From the NCBI GenBank assembly GCA_044866695.1, contig JBIOUF010000208.1, positions 1 through 61,770 of the forward strand: a DNA stretch of 61,770 nt, in the 5' to 3' direction. Below the pieces are notes generated by a model. The model worked only from the letters and a program-made list of their open reading frames with translations. It was not told the origin of the DNA and ran no database searches. This document shows, one piece after another, positions 32,624-40,745 of this stretch (position 1 is its first letter; each line of letters starts with the position of its first letter). The translations under genes were made by a program, and so were the position numbers. The DNA comes from JBIOUF01 sp044866695 (GTDB lineage Bacteria; Actinomycetota; Actinomycetes; Propionibacteriales; Nocardioidaceae).

Positions 32624-33636
32624 AGACGGGGACGATCGAGCAGGCCATCTCTCTGTACAGCTTCGAGCAGCGCTTCGTGGACGTCCCCGAGTACTCGTTC
32701 GACGACATGTTCACAGAGCTCTCCGACTTCGGTGTGGAGAAGTTCGAGCTCGTGGGATCGATGGCCTTCGACCAGTACCCCCGTCCGAGGTCGAGCGAGG
32801 TCGACACGGTCCTCCGCCTCGCGGACGAGCATGGCGTCACGCCGTTCAGCTACGGCGGATACATCGACAAGGGACGCGTCACCGGTCACCGCCCGACGGA
32901 CGCCGACGTCATCTTCGATGTCACCGCAGACCTCATGACGGCCCGTGACCTGGGCTGCCGGTTTCTCCGCGAGACCGACATCCCCGACCACCTTCTGCCG
33001 GTCGCTGCCGATCTCGCCGAGCGCTACCGCGTGGGGATCGGCATCGAGGTGCATGCGCCGTCACGTCCGAGCGACGCGCACATCCAAGGCATGCTCGAGG
33101 TGATGGACCGGCTCGACAGCCCCTACCTGGGGCTGATCCCGGACTTCGGCTGTTTCATCGAGCGCCCAGCACCACCGGCCTACGAACGCCATGTGCGCAA
33201 CGGCGCCGATCCTGCCCTCTTGGACTTCGTGATCGAGCACCGCCACAGCGGGCTCAGCGAGGAACAGATGCTGGCGAAGGTCGCCGAGATGGGCGGCGGC
33301 GAGCCGGAGCGGCTCGCGATCGCGGAGTTCTTCGGGTTTCTCTCGTTCGGCCCGGCCGACGTCGAGGGCTTCGAGACGCTCCTGCACCGGGCGCTCTACT
33401 TCCACTCGAAGTTCTACCACGTCACCGACGACCTCCAGGACACGCAGATCCCCCTTGACCGGCTCCTCACGTCGATCGCCCGGTCCGACTTCGAAGGCGT
33501 GCTCATGACCGAGTACGAGGGCCACGCGTTCCACCTCGACGACACCCATGAGCAGCTGGCCAGGCATCTCCGGCTCGAGCAGCAGATCCTCGACGGACTG
33601 GCAGGCCCGCTGCAGGCGGACCACGAGAAGTACTAG
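32620..33636 (+). CDS. C-glycoside deglycosidase alpha-like subunit 2 (TIM barrel)
   Basis: A 338-residue TIM barrel paralogous to the protein at 28251. Predicted metal-site residues are Glu143/His145 in GIEVHAPS, Asp175 in GLIPDFG, His262 or His267 in YFHSKFYHVTDD and Glu298/Glu300 in MTEYEGH. The glycine-rich MGGG segment and the EVHAP...IPDF...TEYEGH series match alpha subunits of known two-component C-glycoside deglycosidases. The GTG start overlaps the beta gene stop by 4 bp. Xylose isomerase follows 31 bp downstream. Having a second, diverged alpha/beta pair suggests a different C-glycoside, for example 6-C against 8-C linkage or C-pentoside against C-hexoside; this is inference. Confidence 0.78.
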   Translation: MKTGTIEQAISLYSFEQRFVDVPEYSFDDMFTELSDFGVEKFELVGSMAFDQYPRPRSSEVDTVLRLADEHGVTPFSYGGYIDKGRVTGHRPTDADVIFDVTADLMTARDLGCRFLRETDIPDHLLPVAADLAERYRVGIGIEVHAPSRPSDAHIQGMLEVMDRLDSPYLGLIPDFGCFIERPAPPAYERHVRNGADPALLDFVIEHRHSGLSEEQMLAKVAEMGGGEPERLAIAEFFGFLSFGPADVEGFETLLHRALYFHSKFYHVTDDLQDTQIPLDRLLTSIARSDFEGVLMTEYEGHAFHLDDTHEQLARHLRLEQQILDGLAGPLQADHEKY

Positions 33637-33667
33637 ACACCAGGCCTGTACGAGAGCGAAGGAACCC

Positions 33668-34846
33668 ATGCCCCGCCACCCGACCCCCGATGACAAGTTC
33701 TCCTTCGGCCTGTGGACCGTCGGTTGGACCGGAACAGACCCCTTCGGTAGCCCGAGCCGGCCCGCGCTGGACCCATGGGAGTACGCCGAACGGCTCGCCC
33801 AGCTCGGGGCCTGGGGAATCACCTTCCACGACAATGACGTCTACCCCTTCGACGCCGACGAGGCGACCAGGCGGCAGCGGCTGGACCGGCTCAAGTCAGC
33901 CGCAGACACGGCCGGCCTCGTGATCGAGATGGTCACCACCAACACGTTCACCCACCCGGTGTTCAAGGATGGCGGGTTGACCTCCAACGACCGCGGAGTG
34001 CGCCGCTTCGGGCTCCGCAAGGTGCTCCGAGCGGTCGACGTCGCCGCGGAGATGGGCGCCACCACCTTCGTCATGTGGGGCGGTCGTGAGGGCGCGGAGT
34101 ACGACGGCTCCAAGGATCTCTACGGCGCCTTCGACCGGTACAAGGAAGGCCTGGACACCGTCGCGGGGTACGTCAAGTCACAGGCGTACGACCTGAGGGT
34201 CGCCCTGGAACCGAAGCCCAACGAACCCCGTGGGGACATCTTCCTGCCCACGGTGGGGCACGCCCTGGCCCTGATCGCCGAGCTGGAACACGGGGACATC
34301 GTCGGCGTCAACCCCGAGACCGGCCACGAGCAGATGGCGAACCTGAACTACACCCACCAGCTGGCCCAGGCGCTGTGGAGCGAGAAGCTGTTCCACATCG
34401 ACCTCAACGGCCAACGCGGCCTGAAGTACGACCAGGACCTGGTCTTTGGTCATGGTGACCTGATGTCGGCCTTCTTCACCGTCGACCTGGTCGAGAACGG
34501 GTTTCCCGGCCAGCCCGACGCTCCCCGCTACACCGGCCCCCGGCACTTCGACTACAAGCCGTCGCGCACCGAGCACCTGGACGGGGTCTGGGCGTCGGCG
34601 GCGGCATGCATGCAGACCTACCTGCTGCTCGCAGACAAGGCGGCCGCGTTCCGCGCCGACCCCGAGGTGCAGGCGGCGATGCGCTACTCAGGCGTCTACG
34701 ACCTGGCCACCCCGACCCTGGACCCGGGTGAGGAGCTCGCGGACTTCCTGGCGGCCGACGACGACTTCGACCCGGCGAAGGCCGCCGAGCGCGACTACGG
34801 CTTCGTCCGCCTGCAGCAGCTCGCGGTGCAGCACCTCATCGGCTGA
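33668..34846 (+). CDS. xylA: Xylose isomerase
   Basis: A 392-residue actinobacterial (class I) xylose isomerase, converting D-xylose to D-xylulose (and glucose to fructose) with two divalent metals. MPRHPTPDDKFSFGLWTVGW is the usual N-terminus, with catalytic His54/Asp57 in ITFHDNDVYPF. Metal ligands lie in ALEPKPNEPRGD, GVNPETGHEQMAN and FHIDLNGQRGLKYDQDLVFGHGD. The tetramer-arm C-terminus is complete. It is the last gene of the rightward operon, and its end overlaps the convergent VapC gene by 11 bp. No xylulokinase gene is nearby, so that step must be encoded elsewhere. Its presence implies that xylose is a major product of the island's glycosidases. Confidence 0.96.
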   Translation: MPRHPTPDDKFSFGLWTVGWTGTDPFGSPSRPALDPWEYAERLAQLGAWGITFHDNDVYPFDADEATRRQRLDRLKSAADTAGLVIEMVTTNTFTHPVFKDGGLTSNDRGVRRFGLRKVLRAVDVAAEMGATTFVMWGGREGAEYDGSKDLYGAFDRYKEGLDTVAGYVKSQAYDLRVALEPKPNEPRGDIFLPTVGHALALIAELEHGDIVGVNPETGHEQMANLNYTHQLAQALWSEKLFHIDLNGQRGLKYDQDLVFGHGDLMSAFFTVDLVENGFPGQPDAPRYTGPRHFDYKPSRTEHLDGVWASAAACMQTYLLLADKAAAFRADPEVQAAMRYSGVYDLATPTLDPGEELADFLAADDDFDPAKAAERDYGFVRLQQLAVQHLIG

Positions 34847-35303
34847 GGCCCGTCGAGATGGCTCTGGTGGCCTGGGGCGGCTGAGGCACGGGCACGACGG
34901 TGAGCCACTCCTCGAGGCCCGCGTAGTCGTCGGGGTTGGTCGTGTACAGGGGCAGCCCGTTCGCCACCGCGGTCGCAGCGATCTGCAGATCGGCGTGTCG
35001 GCGGCGCGGCGTGCGGCCATGCGCACGCACCGCGCCGCTGAGCTGGCCGTAGGCGCGCGCCGCGGGCGCGTCGAACACCAGCGGGTCGAACTCACTCTCG
35101 GTGCGCTGGAGGATCGCCGTTCGTCGTCCGCGCTCGACCCGTGCGGGTGGGTCGTCCCCGACGACGGCGTGCGGCCCGGCCGACAGCTCGGCCAGGGTCA
35201 CCGCACTGATCGCCACGTGGTCGGGCAGGACGTCCGGGGTGAGCCGAGCGCGCAGGATGACGATGTTGGTGTCGACGAGTCCGCGAGTGTGCTCAGCCGG
35301 CAT
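34836..35303 (-). CDS. vapC: PIN-domain ribonuclease toxin, VapC family
   Basis: A 155-residue PIN-domain protein. The N-terminal LVDTNIVIL supplies the first acidic residue (Asp about 11), TLAELSAGP the Glu, and HADLQIAATAVANGLPLYTTNPDDY the remaining acidic residues, so the Mg-dependent nuclease site looks intact. Such toxins cleave tRNA or rRNA unless bound by the antitoxin. Its start overlaps the antitoxin stop by 11 bp, and its end overlaps convergent xylA. It probably marks the boundary between the catabolic island and the core genes. Confidence 0.9.
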   Translation of the reverse strand: MPAEHTRGLVDTNIVILRARLTPDVLPDHVAISAVTLAELSAGPHAVVGDDPPARVERGRRTAILQRTESEFDPLVFDAPAARAYGQLSGAVRAHGRTPRRRHADLQIAATAVANGLPLYTTNPDDYAGLEEWLTVVPVPQPPQATRAISTGLSR

Positions 35304-35559
35304 GGGCGTCGGGGACCTCGTTGTCGATGATGCTGTCGAGGTCGGCGCGGAACCGGTCGGGGTCGACCGCGCTCGTCCCGGCCGTGGCCAGGAACTTCCC
35401 GCGGGGGAGGAACGTGCGCCGGTGTCGGAGCGGGACCAGCTCGCCGATCTGGTGTCCGTCTCGGGTGACCGTGAAGGCCTGCCCTCGCTCGACCGAGTCC
35501 ATGATCTCCTTCGAGCGCAGCCGCAGGTCGCGCTGACTGATCTCGGGCTGGACGCTCAC
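35293..35559 (-). CDS. Antitoxin of the PIN-domain toxin (Phd/YefM/VapB-like)
   Basis: An 88-residue antitoxin. QRDLRLRSKEIMDSVERGQAF and VTRDGHQIGELVPL form the Phd/YefM-type DNA-binding N-terminus, and the acidic C-terminus (DPDRFRADLDSIIDNEVPD) is the likely toxin-binding tail. The GTG at 35559 is chosen because a -10-like TACCTT lies 6 bp upstream, so the transcript is probably leaderless; an in-frame ATG further upstream would run through the operator palindrome. It overlaps vapC by 11 bp. Confidence 0.85.
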   Translation of the reverse strand: MSVQPEISQRDLRLRSKEIMDSVERGQAFTVTRDGHQIGELVPLRHRRTFLPRGKFLATAGTSAVDPDRFRADLDSIIDNEVPDAHAG

Positions 35560-35565
35560 GGGCAC

Positions 35566-35585
35566 AAGGTAGCACGCTGTGCTAC
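35566..35585 (-). promoter_or_regulatory. Toxin-antitoxin operator palindrome and leaderless -10
   Basis: A perfect inverted repeat GTAGCAC-GCT-GTGCTAC (35569-35585) overlaps a -10-like TACCTT (35566-35571 on the minus strand) 6 bp before the antitoxin GTG. This is the expected place for autorepression by the antitoxin-toxin complex. Confidence 0.7.
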
Positions 35586-35691
35586 ATCGGAGAACAGATG
35601 CCATGCCGTGACGCCGCGGCCGCCCGCGTGGTGGGTGCCGCATGCAGGGAGCGACGACGACCGCCCGTCCAGGGGCCTGACCTGCGCCAGG

Positions 35692-36978
35692 TCACGGGCT
35701 CGCCGCGGTCACCGGCACGGACGGCTCGTACGGCGGGCCGGCCGGCGGCCGGGTCCGGGTCTGCAGCCCCATCCGGCCCGCCACGAAGGCCACCAGCGCT
35801 GCGTAGGTCAGCGACTGGGTCAAGGTGACGATGATGTTCCAGCCGCTGATCTCCGAGACGTTCAGGGTCTCCGACAGGTCGCTGTAGGCAAGCGCGAAGC
35901 CGAACGCCAGGAAGTTGTTCAGCACGTGCATGGCGATGCCGGCCTCGAGCCCGCCGGTGCGGACCACCAGCCACCCGGCGACCAGCCCGAACATGAACCG
36001 GTCGAAGAACAGCGGGAAGTTCTGCGCCCCGTGGGCCAGGCCGAACAGCAGCGCCGACGCGGTGATCGCCAGCCAGCGGTGGCGCAGCAGCGCGCCGAAG
36101 GCCTGGAGCAGGTAGCCGCGGAAGACGTACTCCTCCCCCGCCGCCTGCAACGGCGTGGTCAGCAGCACCACGAGGCCGAGCAGCGCGGTCCGGGCGGTGA
36201 AGTCGTTGACCGTCGCGTCGGCGGCCGGGTCGGCGGCGTCGGGCAGGAGCAGGCTGACCAGGACCTGCGCGACCAGCGCGACCAGCGACAGGCCCAGGCA
36301 GACGGCCAGGAAGCCCCACCGGATCCGGGGGACGACGGATGCGAGCCAGCGCGGCCGCATCTGGTGGATGACCCGCATCACGAACCAGGTCACCAGGATC
36401 ATCGACCCGAGGGTGAGGTTCAGGTAGAGCAGGGCCGAGGGTCCGACGGTCTGCAGCGTCGCCGCGGCGCCGAAGCTGTCCCAGAAGTCGCCACCCTCCA
36501 GGGCGACCCCCACGGCCAGCACCGGGAGCATGGCAAGGGGCGCCACGAGGACCAGCCCGAGCGCGACCACGACCAGGCCGACCACCGGCTTCCACCACGA
36601 GTAGCTCCAGGTCCGCAGGATCTGGTCGTAGCTGCGCGGCGCCGGGTGGGGGAACAACGGCCGAGCAGGGGGGCCTCCCCGCTCCGGACCCGTCGCAGGG
36701 TGGGCAACCCACGCGTCACCCGGGCCGGGCGGGACGGACGGGTACGGCGGATACGCCGGCGGCGGAGGGCCCGGCGGGTACGCGCCGGGGGAACGCGGGT
36801 CGGGGGCCGGATGGGGCGGCGGGTACTGCGGCGGCGGGACGCCCCATCCGGGCGGCGGTCGCCAGCCCGGGTGCGCCTGCCACCCCGGCGGGGGCGGCGG
36901 TGGGGGGGTCGGCCCGCCGGGCCTGGGTGCCGGCCAGCCCGTCGGCTGCGGATCGGGGTCGGGCGGACCGCCGCTCAC
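35692..36978 (-). CDS. CPBP-family intramembrane metalloprotease with Pro-rich N-terminal region
   Basis: A 428-residue membrane protein. Residues 1-115 are a very proline-rich, presumably cytoplasmic region (PPPPPPPGWQAHPGW). The rest holds about eight transmembrane segments and the CPBP/Abi signatures: AAGEEYVFRGYLLQ (EExxxR), FGLAHGAQNF and MHVLNNFLAF, which form the metal-dependent active site of Rce1-like proteases. The substrate is unknown; relatives process prenylated or bacteriocin-like peptides or act in membrane stress. The GTG start overlaps the gltX stop (GTGA), so it is translationally coupled to gltX. Confidence 0.88.
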   Translation of the reverse strand: MSGGPPDPDPQPTGWPAPRPGGPTPPPPPPPGWQAHPGWRPPPGWGVPPPQYPPPHPAPDPRSPGAYPPGPPPPAYPPYPSVPPGPGDAWVAHPATGPERGGPPARPLFPHPAPRSYDQILRTWSYSWWKPVVGLVVVALGLVLVAPLAMLPVLAVGVALEGGDFWDSFGAAATLQTVGPSALLYLNLTLGSMILVTWFVMRVIHQMRPRWLASVVPRIRWGFLAVCLGLSLVALVAQVLVSLLLPDAADPAADATVNDFTARTALLGLVVLLTTPLQAAGEEYVFRGYLLQAFGALLRHRWLAITASALLFGLAHGAQNFPLFFDRFMFGLVAGWLVVRTGGLEAGIAMHVLNNFLAFGFALAYSDLSETLNVSEISGWNIIVTLTQSLTYAALVAFVAGRMGLQTRTRPPAGPPYEPSVPVTAASP

Positions 36979-38480
36979 GGCGCCGCTCCTGGCACTCCCG
37001 CGCCGAGCCGGGCGAGCGAGCGGTCTCGCCCGAGCAGCTCCAGCGACTCGAACAGCGGTGGGGAGATCCGGCGCCCGGTGACCGCGACCCGCACGGCGCC
37101 GAAGGCGTTGCGCGGCTTCAGCCCGCGCTGCTCCACCAGTGCCGAGCGCAGCGCCTCCTCTATCGCGGCGGCGTCCCAGCGGGGCAGCCCGGACAGCGCG
37201 TCCAGGGCGGCATCGGCGACCGAGCGGCCCTCGTCGGTGGCCAGCAGCCTCGCCGCGTCCGCGGGATCCGGGGTGAACCGCGCGTCGTCGACGAACAGGA
37301 AGCCCAGCATGTCCACGCACTCGCCGAGAGTGGTCATCCGCTCCTGCACCAACGGTGCCGCGGCGACCAGCAGGGCCCGCTGCTGCGAGGTCACCTCGTC
37401 GCCGACCAGCCCGGCCGCCTGCAGGTAGGGCACCATGCGGTCGGCCAGCTCCTCGACGGGCAGAGCGCGCAGGTGCACGGCGTTGATCGCCTCGGCCTTC
37501 TTGATGTCGAAGCGCGCCGGGTTCGGGTTCACCCGGCCGATGTCGAACGCCTCGACCATCTCCGCGGTCGTGAACACGTCCCGGTCGTCGGCGATGGCCC
37601 AGCCGAGCAGGGCGAGGTAGTTCAGCAGCCCCTCCGGCAGGAACCCCCGGTCGCGGTAGCCGAGCAGGTTGGACTCCGGGTCGCGCTTGGACAGCTTCTT
37701 GTTGCCCTGCCCCATGACGTAGGGAAGGTGACCGAAGCGCGGGACCCGGCCGGAGCCCACGCCGATCTCGCGCAGGGCGTCGTACAGTGCGATCTGCCGC
37801 GGTGTGGAGGAGAGCAGGTCCTCACCCCGCAGCACGTGGGTGATCTCCATGAGCGCGTCGTCGACCGGGTTGACCAGCGGGTACAGCGGGTGGCCGTTGC
37901 CACGCACCAGCACGTAGTCCGGGACGTGCTCGGGCTGGAAGGTGATCTCGCCGCGCACGAGGTCGTCGAAGCTGATCGGCCGGTCCGGCATCCTGAAGCG
38001 CACGACCGGACGGCGGCCCTGCTCCTGGAATGCCCGCACCTGCTCGGCCGACAGCGAGCGGCACTGCCCGTCGTAGCCGGGCGTGCGGCCCTCGGCTCGG
38101 GCCCGCTCGTTGCGCTCCTCGAGCTCCTCCTGCGTGCAGTAGCAGTGGTACGCGCGCCCCGAGCCGAGCAGCCGGCCGGCCACGTCGCGATAGACCTCGT
38201 AGCGCTCGGACTGCCGGTACGGCGCATGCGGGCCGCCGACCTCCGGCCCCTCGTCCCAGTCGAACCGGAGCCAGCGCATCACCTCCAGCAGCGTCTCGTA
38301 GGACTCCGCGGAGTCCCGCGCGGCGTCGGTGTCCTCCACCCGGAACACGAAGGTCCCGCCGTGGTGCCGGGCGAACGCCCAGTTGAACAGCGCCGTCCGA
38401 GCCAGCCCGACGTGCGGCGCACCGGTCGGCGACGGGCAGAAGCGGACCCGCACCCGGTCTCCTGCGACGGCCTCAGTCAC
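36975..38480 (-). CDS. gltX: Glutamyl-tRNA synthetase
   Basis: A 501-residue class I aminoacyl-tRNA synthetase charging tRNA-Glu (and possibly tRNA-Gln for the transamidation pathway). The HIGH-type motif appears as PSPTGAPHVGLARTALFNWA near residue 16, and the KMSKS motif as NKKLSKRDPESN near residue 270. The anticodon-binding helical C-terminus is complete. It overlaps the upstream FAH-family gene by 8 bp and the downstream CPBP gene by 4 bp, forming a compact three-gene unit. The neighbourhood is typical of core actinobacterial genomes. Confidence 0.96.
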   Translation of the reverse strand: MTEAVAGDRVRVRFCPSPTGAPHVGLARTALFNWAFARHHGGTFVFRVEDTDAARDSAESYETLLEVMRWLRFDWDEGPEVGGPHAPYRQSERYEVYRDVAGRLLGSGRAYHCYCTQEELEERNERARAEGRTPGYDGQCRSLSAEQVRAFQEQGRRPVVRFRMPDRPISFDDLVRGEITFQPEHVPDYVLVRGNGHPLYPLVNPVDDALMEITHVLRGEDLLSSTPRQIALYDALREIGVGSGRVPRFGHLPYVMGQGNKKLSKRDPESNLLGYRDRGFLPEGLLNYLALLGWAIADDRDVFTTAEMVEAFDIGRVNPNPARFDIKKAEAINAVHLRALPVEELADRMVPYLQAAGLVGDEVTSQQRALLVAAAPLVQERMTTLGECVDMLGFLFVDDARFTPDPADAARLLATDEGRSVADAALDALSGLPRWDAAAIEEALRSALVEQRGLKPRNAFGAVRVAVTGRRISPPLFESLELLGRDRSLARLGAGVPGAAP

Positions 38481-39273
38481 GGCGCACCACCGGGTTGGTC
38501 AGCGCCCCGATGCCCTCGACGACGACCTCGACCTCGTCGCCGACCTGCATCGGACCGACCCCGGCCGGCGTGCCGGTGAGGATCACGTCACCGGGCAGCA
38601 GGGTCATCACCGAGCTCACGTGCGCGACCAGCGCCGGCACGTCGAAGACCATGTCCTTGGTGTTGCCGTCTTGCACCAGCTCGCCGTTCAGGTAGGTGCG
38701 CAACGACAGCGCCGACGGGTCGAGCTCGGTCTCGACCCACGGGCCGAGCGGACAGAACGAGTCGAACCCCTTGGCCCGGGTGAACTGCACGTCGCTGCGC
38801 TGCAGGTCGCGGGCCGTGACGTCGTTGCCCACGGTGTAGCCGTGCACGACGTCGGCGACGCGCTCGGCCGGCACGTCGCGGCAGATCCGGCCGACCACCA
38901 CGGCGAGCTCGCCCTCGAAGTGCAGCTCGTGGGTCTGCCGGGGGTAGAAAACCGGGTCGCCCGGACCCACGACGCTGGTGTTGGGCTTGATGAACATCAG
39001 CGGCTCGGTAGGCAGGTCGCTGCCCATCTCCGCGGCATGGTCGGCGTAGTTGCGGCCGATCCCGACCACCTTGCTACGCGGCAGCACGGGCGCCAGGAGG
39101 CGCACGTCGGCGAGCCGGTGCCGCTCGTCGGTCGGCGTCACCCCGGCGTACAGCGGGTCGCCGGAGAGCGCGACCACGGTGGAGTCCTGCGCCGGCTCGC
39201 CGTGCTCGTCCACGTCGCCACTCACCACGCCGAAGCGCGGGTCGTCCCCCGTGGTGAACCTCGCGATGCGCAC
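38473..39273 (-). CDS. Fumarylacetoacetate hydrolase (FAH)-family protein
   Basis: A 266-residue FAH-fold enzyme that probably hydrolyses or decarboxylates a 2-oxo acid with a divalent metal. Signatures are SKVVGIGRNYADHAAEMG, the acidic metal ligands in HELHFEGELAVVVG, YTVGNDVTARDLQ and DVILTGTPAGVGPM. The set fits 2-keto-4-pentenoate hydratase / acylpyruvase types, but the substrate is not readable. The GTG start is preceded by -10-like TAGTGT only 6 bp upstream, so it is probably leaderless. Co-transcribed with gltX (8-bp overlap), an arrangement common in actinobacteria. Confidence 0.9.
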   Translation of the reverse strand: MRIARFTTGDDPRFGVVSGDVDEHGEPAQDSTVVALSGDPLYAGVTPTDERHRLADVRLLAPVLPRSKVVGIGRNYADHAAEMGSDLPTEPLMFIKPNTSVVGPGDPVFYPRQTHELHFEGELAVVVGRICRDVPAERVADVVHGYTVGNDVTARDLQRSDVQFTRAKGFDSFCPLGPWVETELDPSALSLRTYLNGELVQDGNTKDMVFDVPALVAHVSSVMTLLPGDVILTGTPAGVGPMQVGDEVEVVVEGIGALTNPVVRRD

Positions 39274-39279
39274 ACCCCG

Positions 39280-39285
39280 ACACTA
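39280..39285 (-). promoter_or_regulatory. Leaderless -10 of the FAH-family/gltX operon
   Basis: TAGTGT, 6 bp before the GTG at 39273. This is the spacing expected when transcription starts at the start codon. Confidence 0.55.
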
Positions 39286-39407
39286 CCGGCGGGGCGGGCC
39301 CCGGCCCCGGCCGTCCACAGGCCTCCTGCCGGGGCGCGCCGACCGGTCCCGCGGCAGGACGGGCGGACCCGGAGGCGGGCCGGCCGGTCCCGGGGACGGG
39401 CCGGTAC

Positions 39408-39413
39408 TACCCT
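39408..39413 (+). promoter_or_regulatory. Leaderless -10 of the DNA glycosylase-like gene
   Basis: TACCCT, 7 bp before the GTG at 39421, with no ribosome-binding site. It lies 123 bp from the divergent FAH-gene -10; that gap shows nothing else. Confidence 0.5.
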
Positions 39414-39420
39414 CGGCCCC

Positions 39421-40326
39421 GTGGAGACGCTGCCGCGGGAGGTCTGGCGTGGTCGCGCGGCCGCGCACGAGGCCCGGGTCGACGCGTGGGTGACCCCTTG
39501 CCTGCAGCGGCGCGGGCGCGGCGAGCGGCACCCGGTGGAGGACTTCCTGTTCACCTACTACACGCATCGGCCGGCGGCGCTGCGGCGCTGGCACCCCGGT
39601 CACGGCGTGGCGCTGGAGGACGCGCCGGAGTACCTGGGCATGAAGGGGTACGGCGCCGACGAGCCGGTCACCGTCGGGACCGACCACCTGGTGAGGCAGC
39701 GCACGCTGCTCGAGGCCACCGGCACGCTGCTGGCAGCCACCGCGTCGCGGCCCGCCCACACCGGCTGCTTCGGGATGCACGAGTGGGCGATGGCGTACCG
39801 CACGCCGCAGGCCGGGCTCCGGCACGCCACCTGGCCGCTGCGGCTGGGCTCCGAGGGGACGGACGCGGTCGTGGAGTCGCACCGGATCGCCTGCAGCCAC
39901 TTCGACGCCTACCGGTTCTTCGCCGAGCCGGCGCGCGCCCGCAACGTGCTGCGGCCGGGCGCGCACGACCGAGCCGCGTTCGAGCAGCCGGGCTGCCTGC
40001 ACGCGGGGATGGACCTGTACCGGCACGCCTACCGGTTGACCCCGCTGGTGCCCTCCGAGCTGGTCGCGGACTCCTTCGCGCTGGCCCGGGAGATCCGCGT
40101 CCTGGACATGCGCGCGTCGCCGTACGACCTCTCCGGCCTGGGCTACTCGCCGGTGCGGGTCGAGACGGTCGCCGGCAAGCAGGAGTACGCCGCGGCGCAG
40201 CGGTCCTTCGCCGAACGGGCCCGCCCCCTGCGCGCGCGGCTGCTCGGGCACTGCGAGCGCCTCCTCGCGGCGGCGGACGGCGCGAGCGCGGGGTCCCGCC
40301 GTTTCGCCGAAACCGGCCGGGGGTAG
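39421..40326 (+). CDS. 3-methyladenine DNA glycosylase-like protein (actinobacterial family)
   Basis: A 301-residue protein of a family usually annotated as 3-methyladenine DNA glycosylase in actinobacteria, though I see no helix-hairpin-helix or classical AlkA/Tag motif. Recognisable conserved stretches are HPVEDFLFTYYTHRPAALRRWHPGHG, LEDAPEYLGMKGYGAD, CFGMHEWAMAYR and LGSEGTDAVVESHRIACSHFDAYRFF, with several His and Glu residues that could form a metal site. The GTG at 39421 is chosen because a leaderless-type -10 lies 7 bp upstream. It is monocistronic. The DNA-repair role is a database-style label and should be treated as tentative. Confidence 0.72.
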   Translation: METLPREVWRGRAAAHEARVDAWVTPCLQRRGRGERHPVEDFLFTYYTHRPAALRRWHPGHGVALEDAPEYLGMKGYGADEPVTVGTDHLVRQRTLLEATGTLLAATASRPAHTGCFGMHEWAMAYRTPQAGLRHATWPLRLGSEGTDAVVESHRIACSHFDAYRFFAEPARARNVLRPGAHDRAAFEQPGCLHAGMDLYRHAYRLTPLVPSELVADSFALAREIRVLDMRASPYDLSGLGYSPVRVETVAGKQEYAAAQRSFAERARPLRARLLGHCERLLAAADGASAGSRRFAETGRG

Positions 40327-40390
40327 CCGTCACGGTGTCGAGAGGGCACCGGCCGGGAAGCGGCGCAGCAGCGGAAGGCGCGTGAGAGCG

Positions 40391-40717
40391 ATGCCTCAGA
40401 AGGCGTGGAGCAAGAAGCGGGAACGACAGTACGAGCACATCAAGGAGGGCCTCGAGGAGCGCGGCCGCGGCGAGGACGCCGCCGAGGAGATCGCCGCCCG
40501 GACGGTCAACAAGGAGCGGGCCCGCTCCGGCGAGGCCCGGCAGGCCAGCAAGACCTCCACCGAGGACATCTCCTCGGGGCGCCGAGGCGGGCTCCGCTCC
40601 CATCAGGGCCCCGGCGGGCGCACCAAGGCGCAGCTGTACGCCGAGGCCAGGCGGAAGAACGTCAAGGGCCGCTCGACGATGACCAAGGCCGAGCTGGAGA
40701 AGGCCGTCGGACGCTGA
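40391..40717 (+). CDS. Small basic protein with Rho-N/SAP-like C-terminus (plasmid-stabilisation-like)
   Basis: A 108-residue, highly charged protein. The N-terminal half (KKRERQYEHIKEGLEERG and EDAAEEIAARTVNKERA) is a charged helix. The C-terminus GRTKAQLYAEARRKNVKGRS followed by TMTKAELEKAV looks like a Rho-N or SAP-type helix-extended-loop-helix that binds nucleic acid. Homologues in actinobacteria are often labelled plasmid stabilisation protein without experimental support. The ATG at 40391 is used; a GTG 9 bp earlier is possible. GGAAGG lies upstream. Probably a nucleoid or RNA-associated stress protein, but the function is unknown. Confidence 0.8.
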   Translation: MPQKAWSKKRERQYEHIKEGLEERGRGEDAAEEIAARTVNKERARSGEARQASKTSTEDISSGRRGGLRSHQGPGGRTKAQLYAEARRKNVKGRSTMTKAELEKAVGR

Positions 40718-40733
40718 GCCACCCGCCGACGCA

Positions 40734-40739
40734 TACCGT
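40734..40739 (+). promoter_or_regulatory. Leaderless -10 of the P1 peptidase gene
   Basis: TACCGT, 6 bp before the GTG at 40746. The intervening G-run could also act as a weak ribosome-binding site. Confidence 0.5.
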
Positions 40740-40745
40740 AGGGGG

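Noticed and set aside
36975..38480. Altered HIGH motif (PHVG) in glutamyl-tRNA synthetase as a sign of a broken enzyme
   Set aside because: Variation of this motif is common in actinobacterial GltX, and the KLSKR motif and full length are intact.
40382..40390. GTG at 40382 as the start of the small basic protein
   Set aside because: Only 3 bp separate it from the GGAAGG site; the ATG at 40391 has a more usual N-terminus, though the difference is small.
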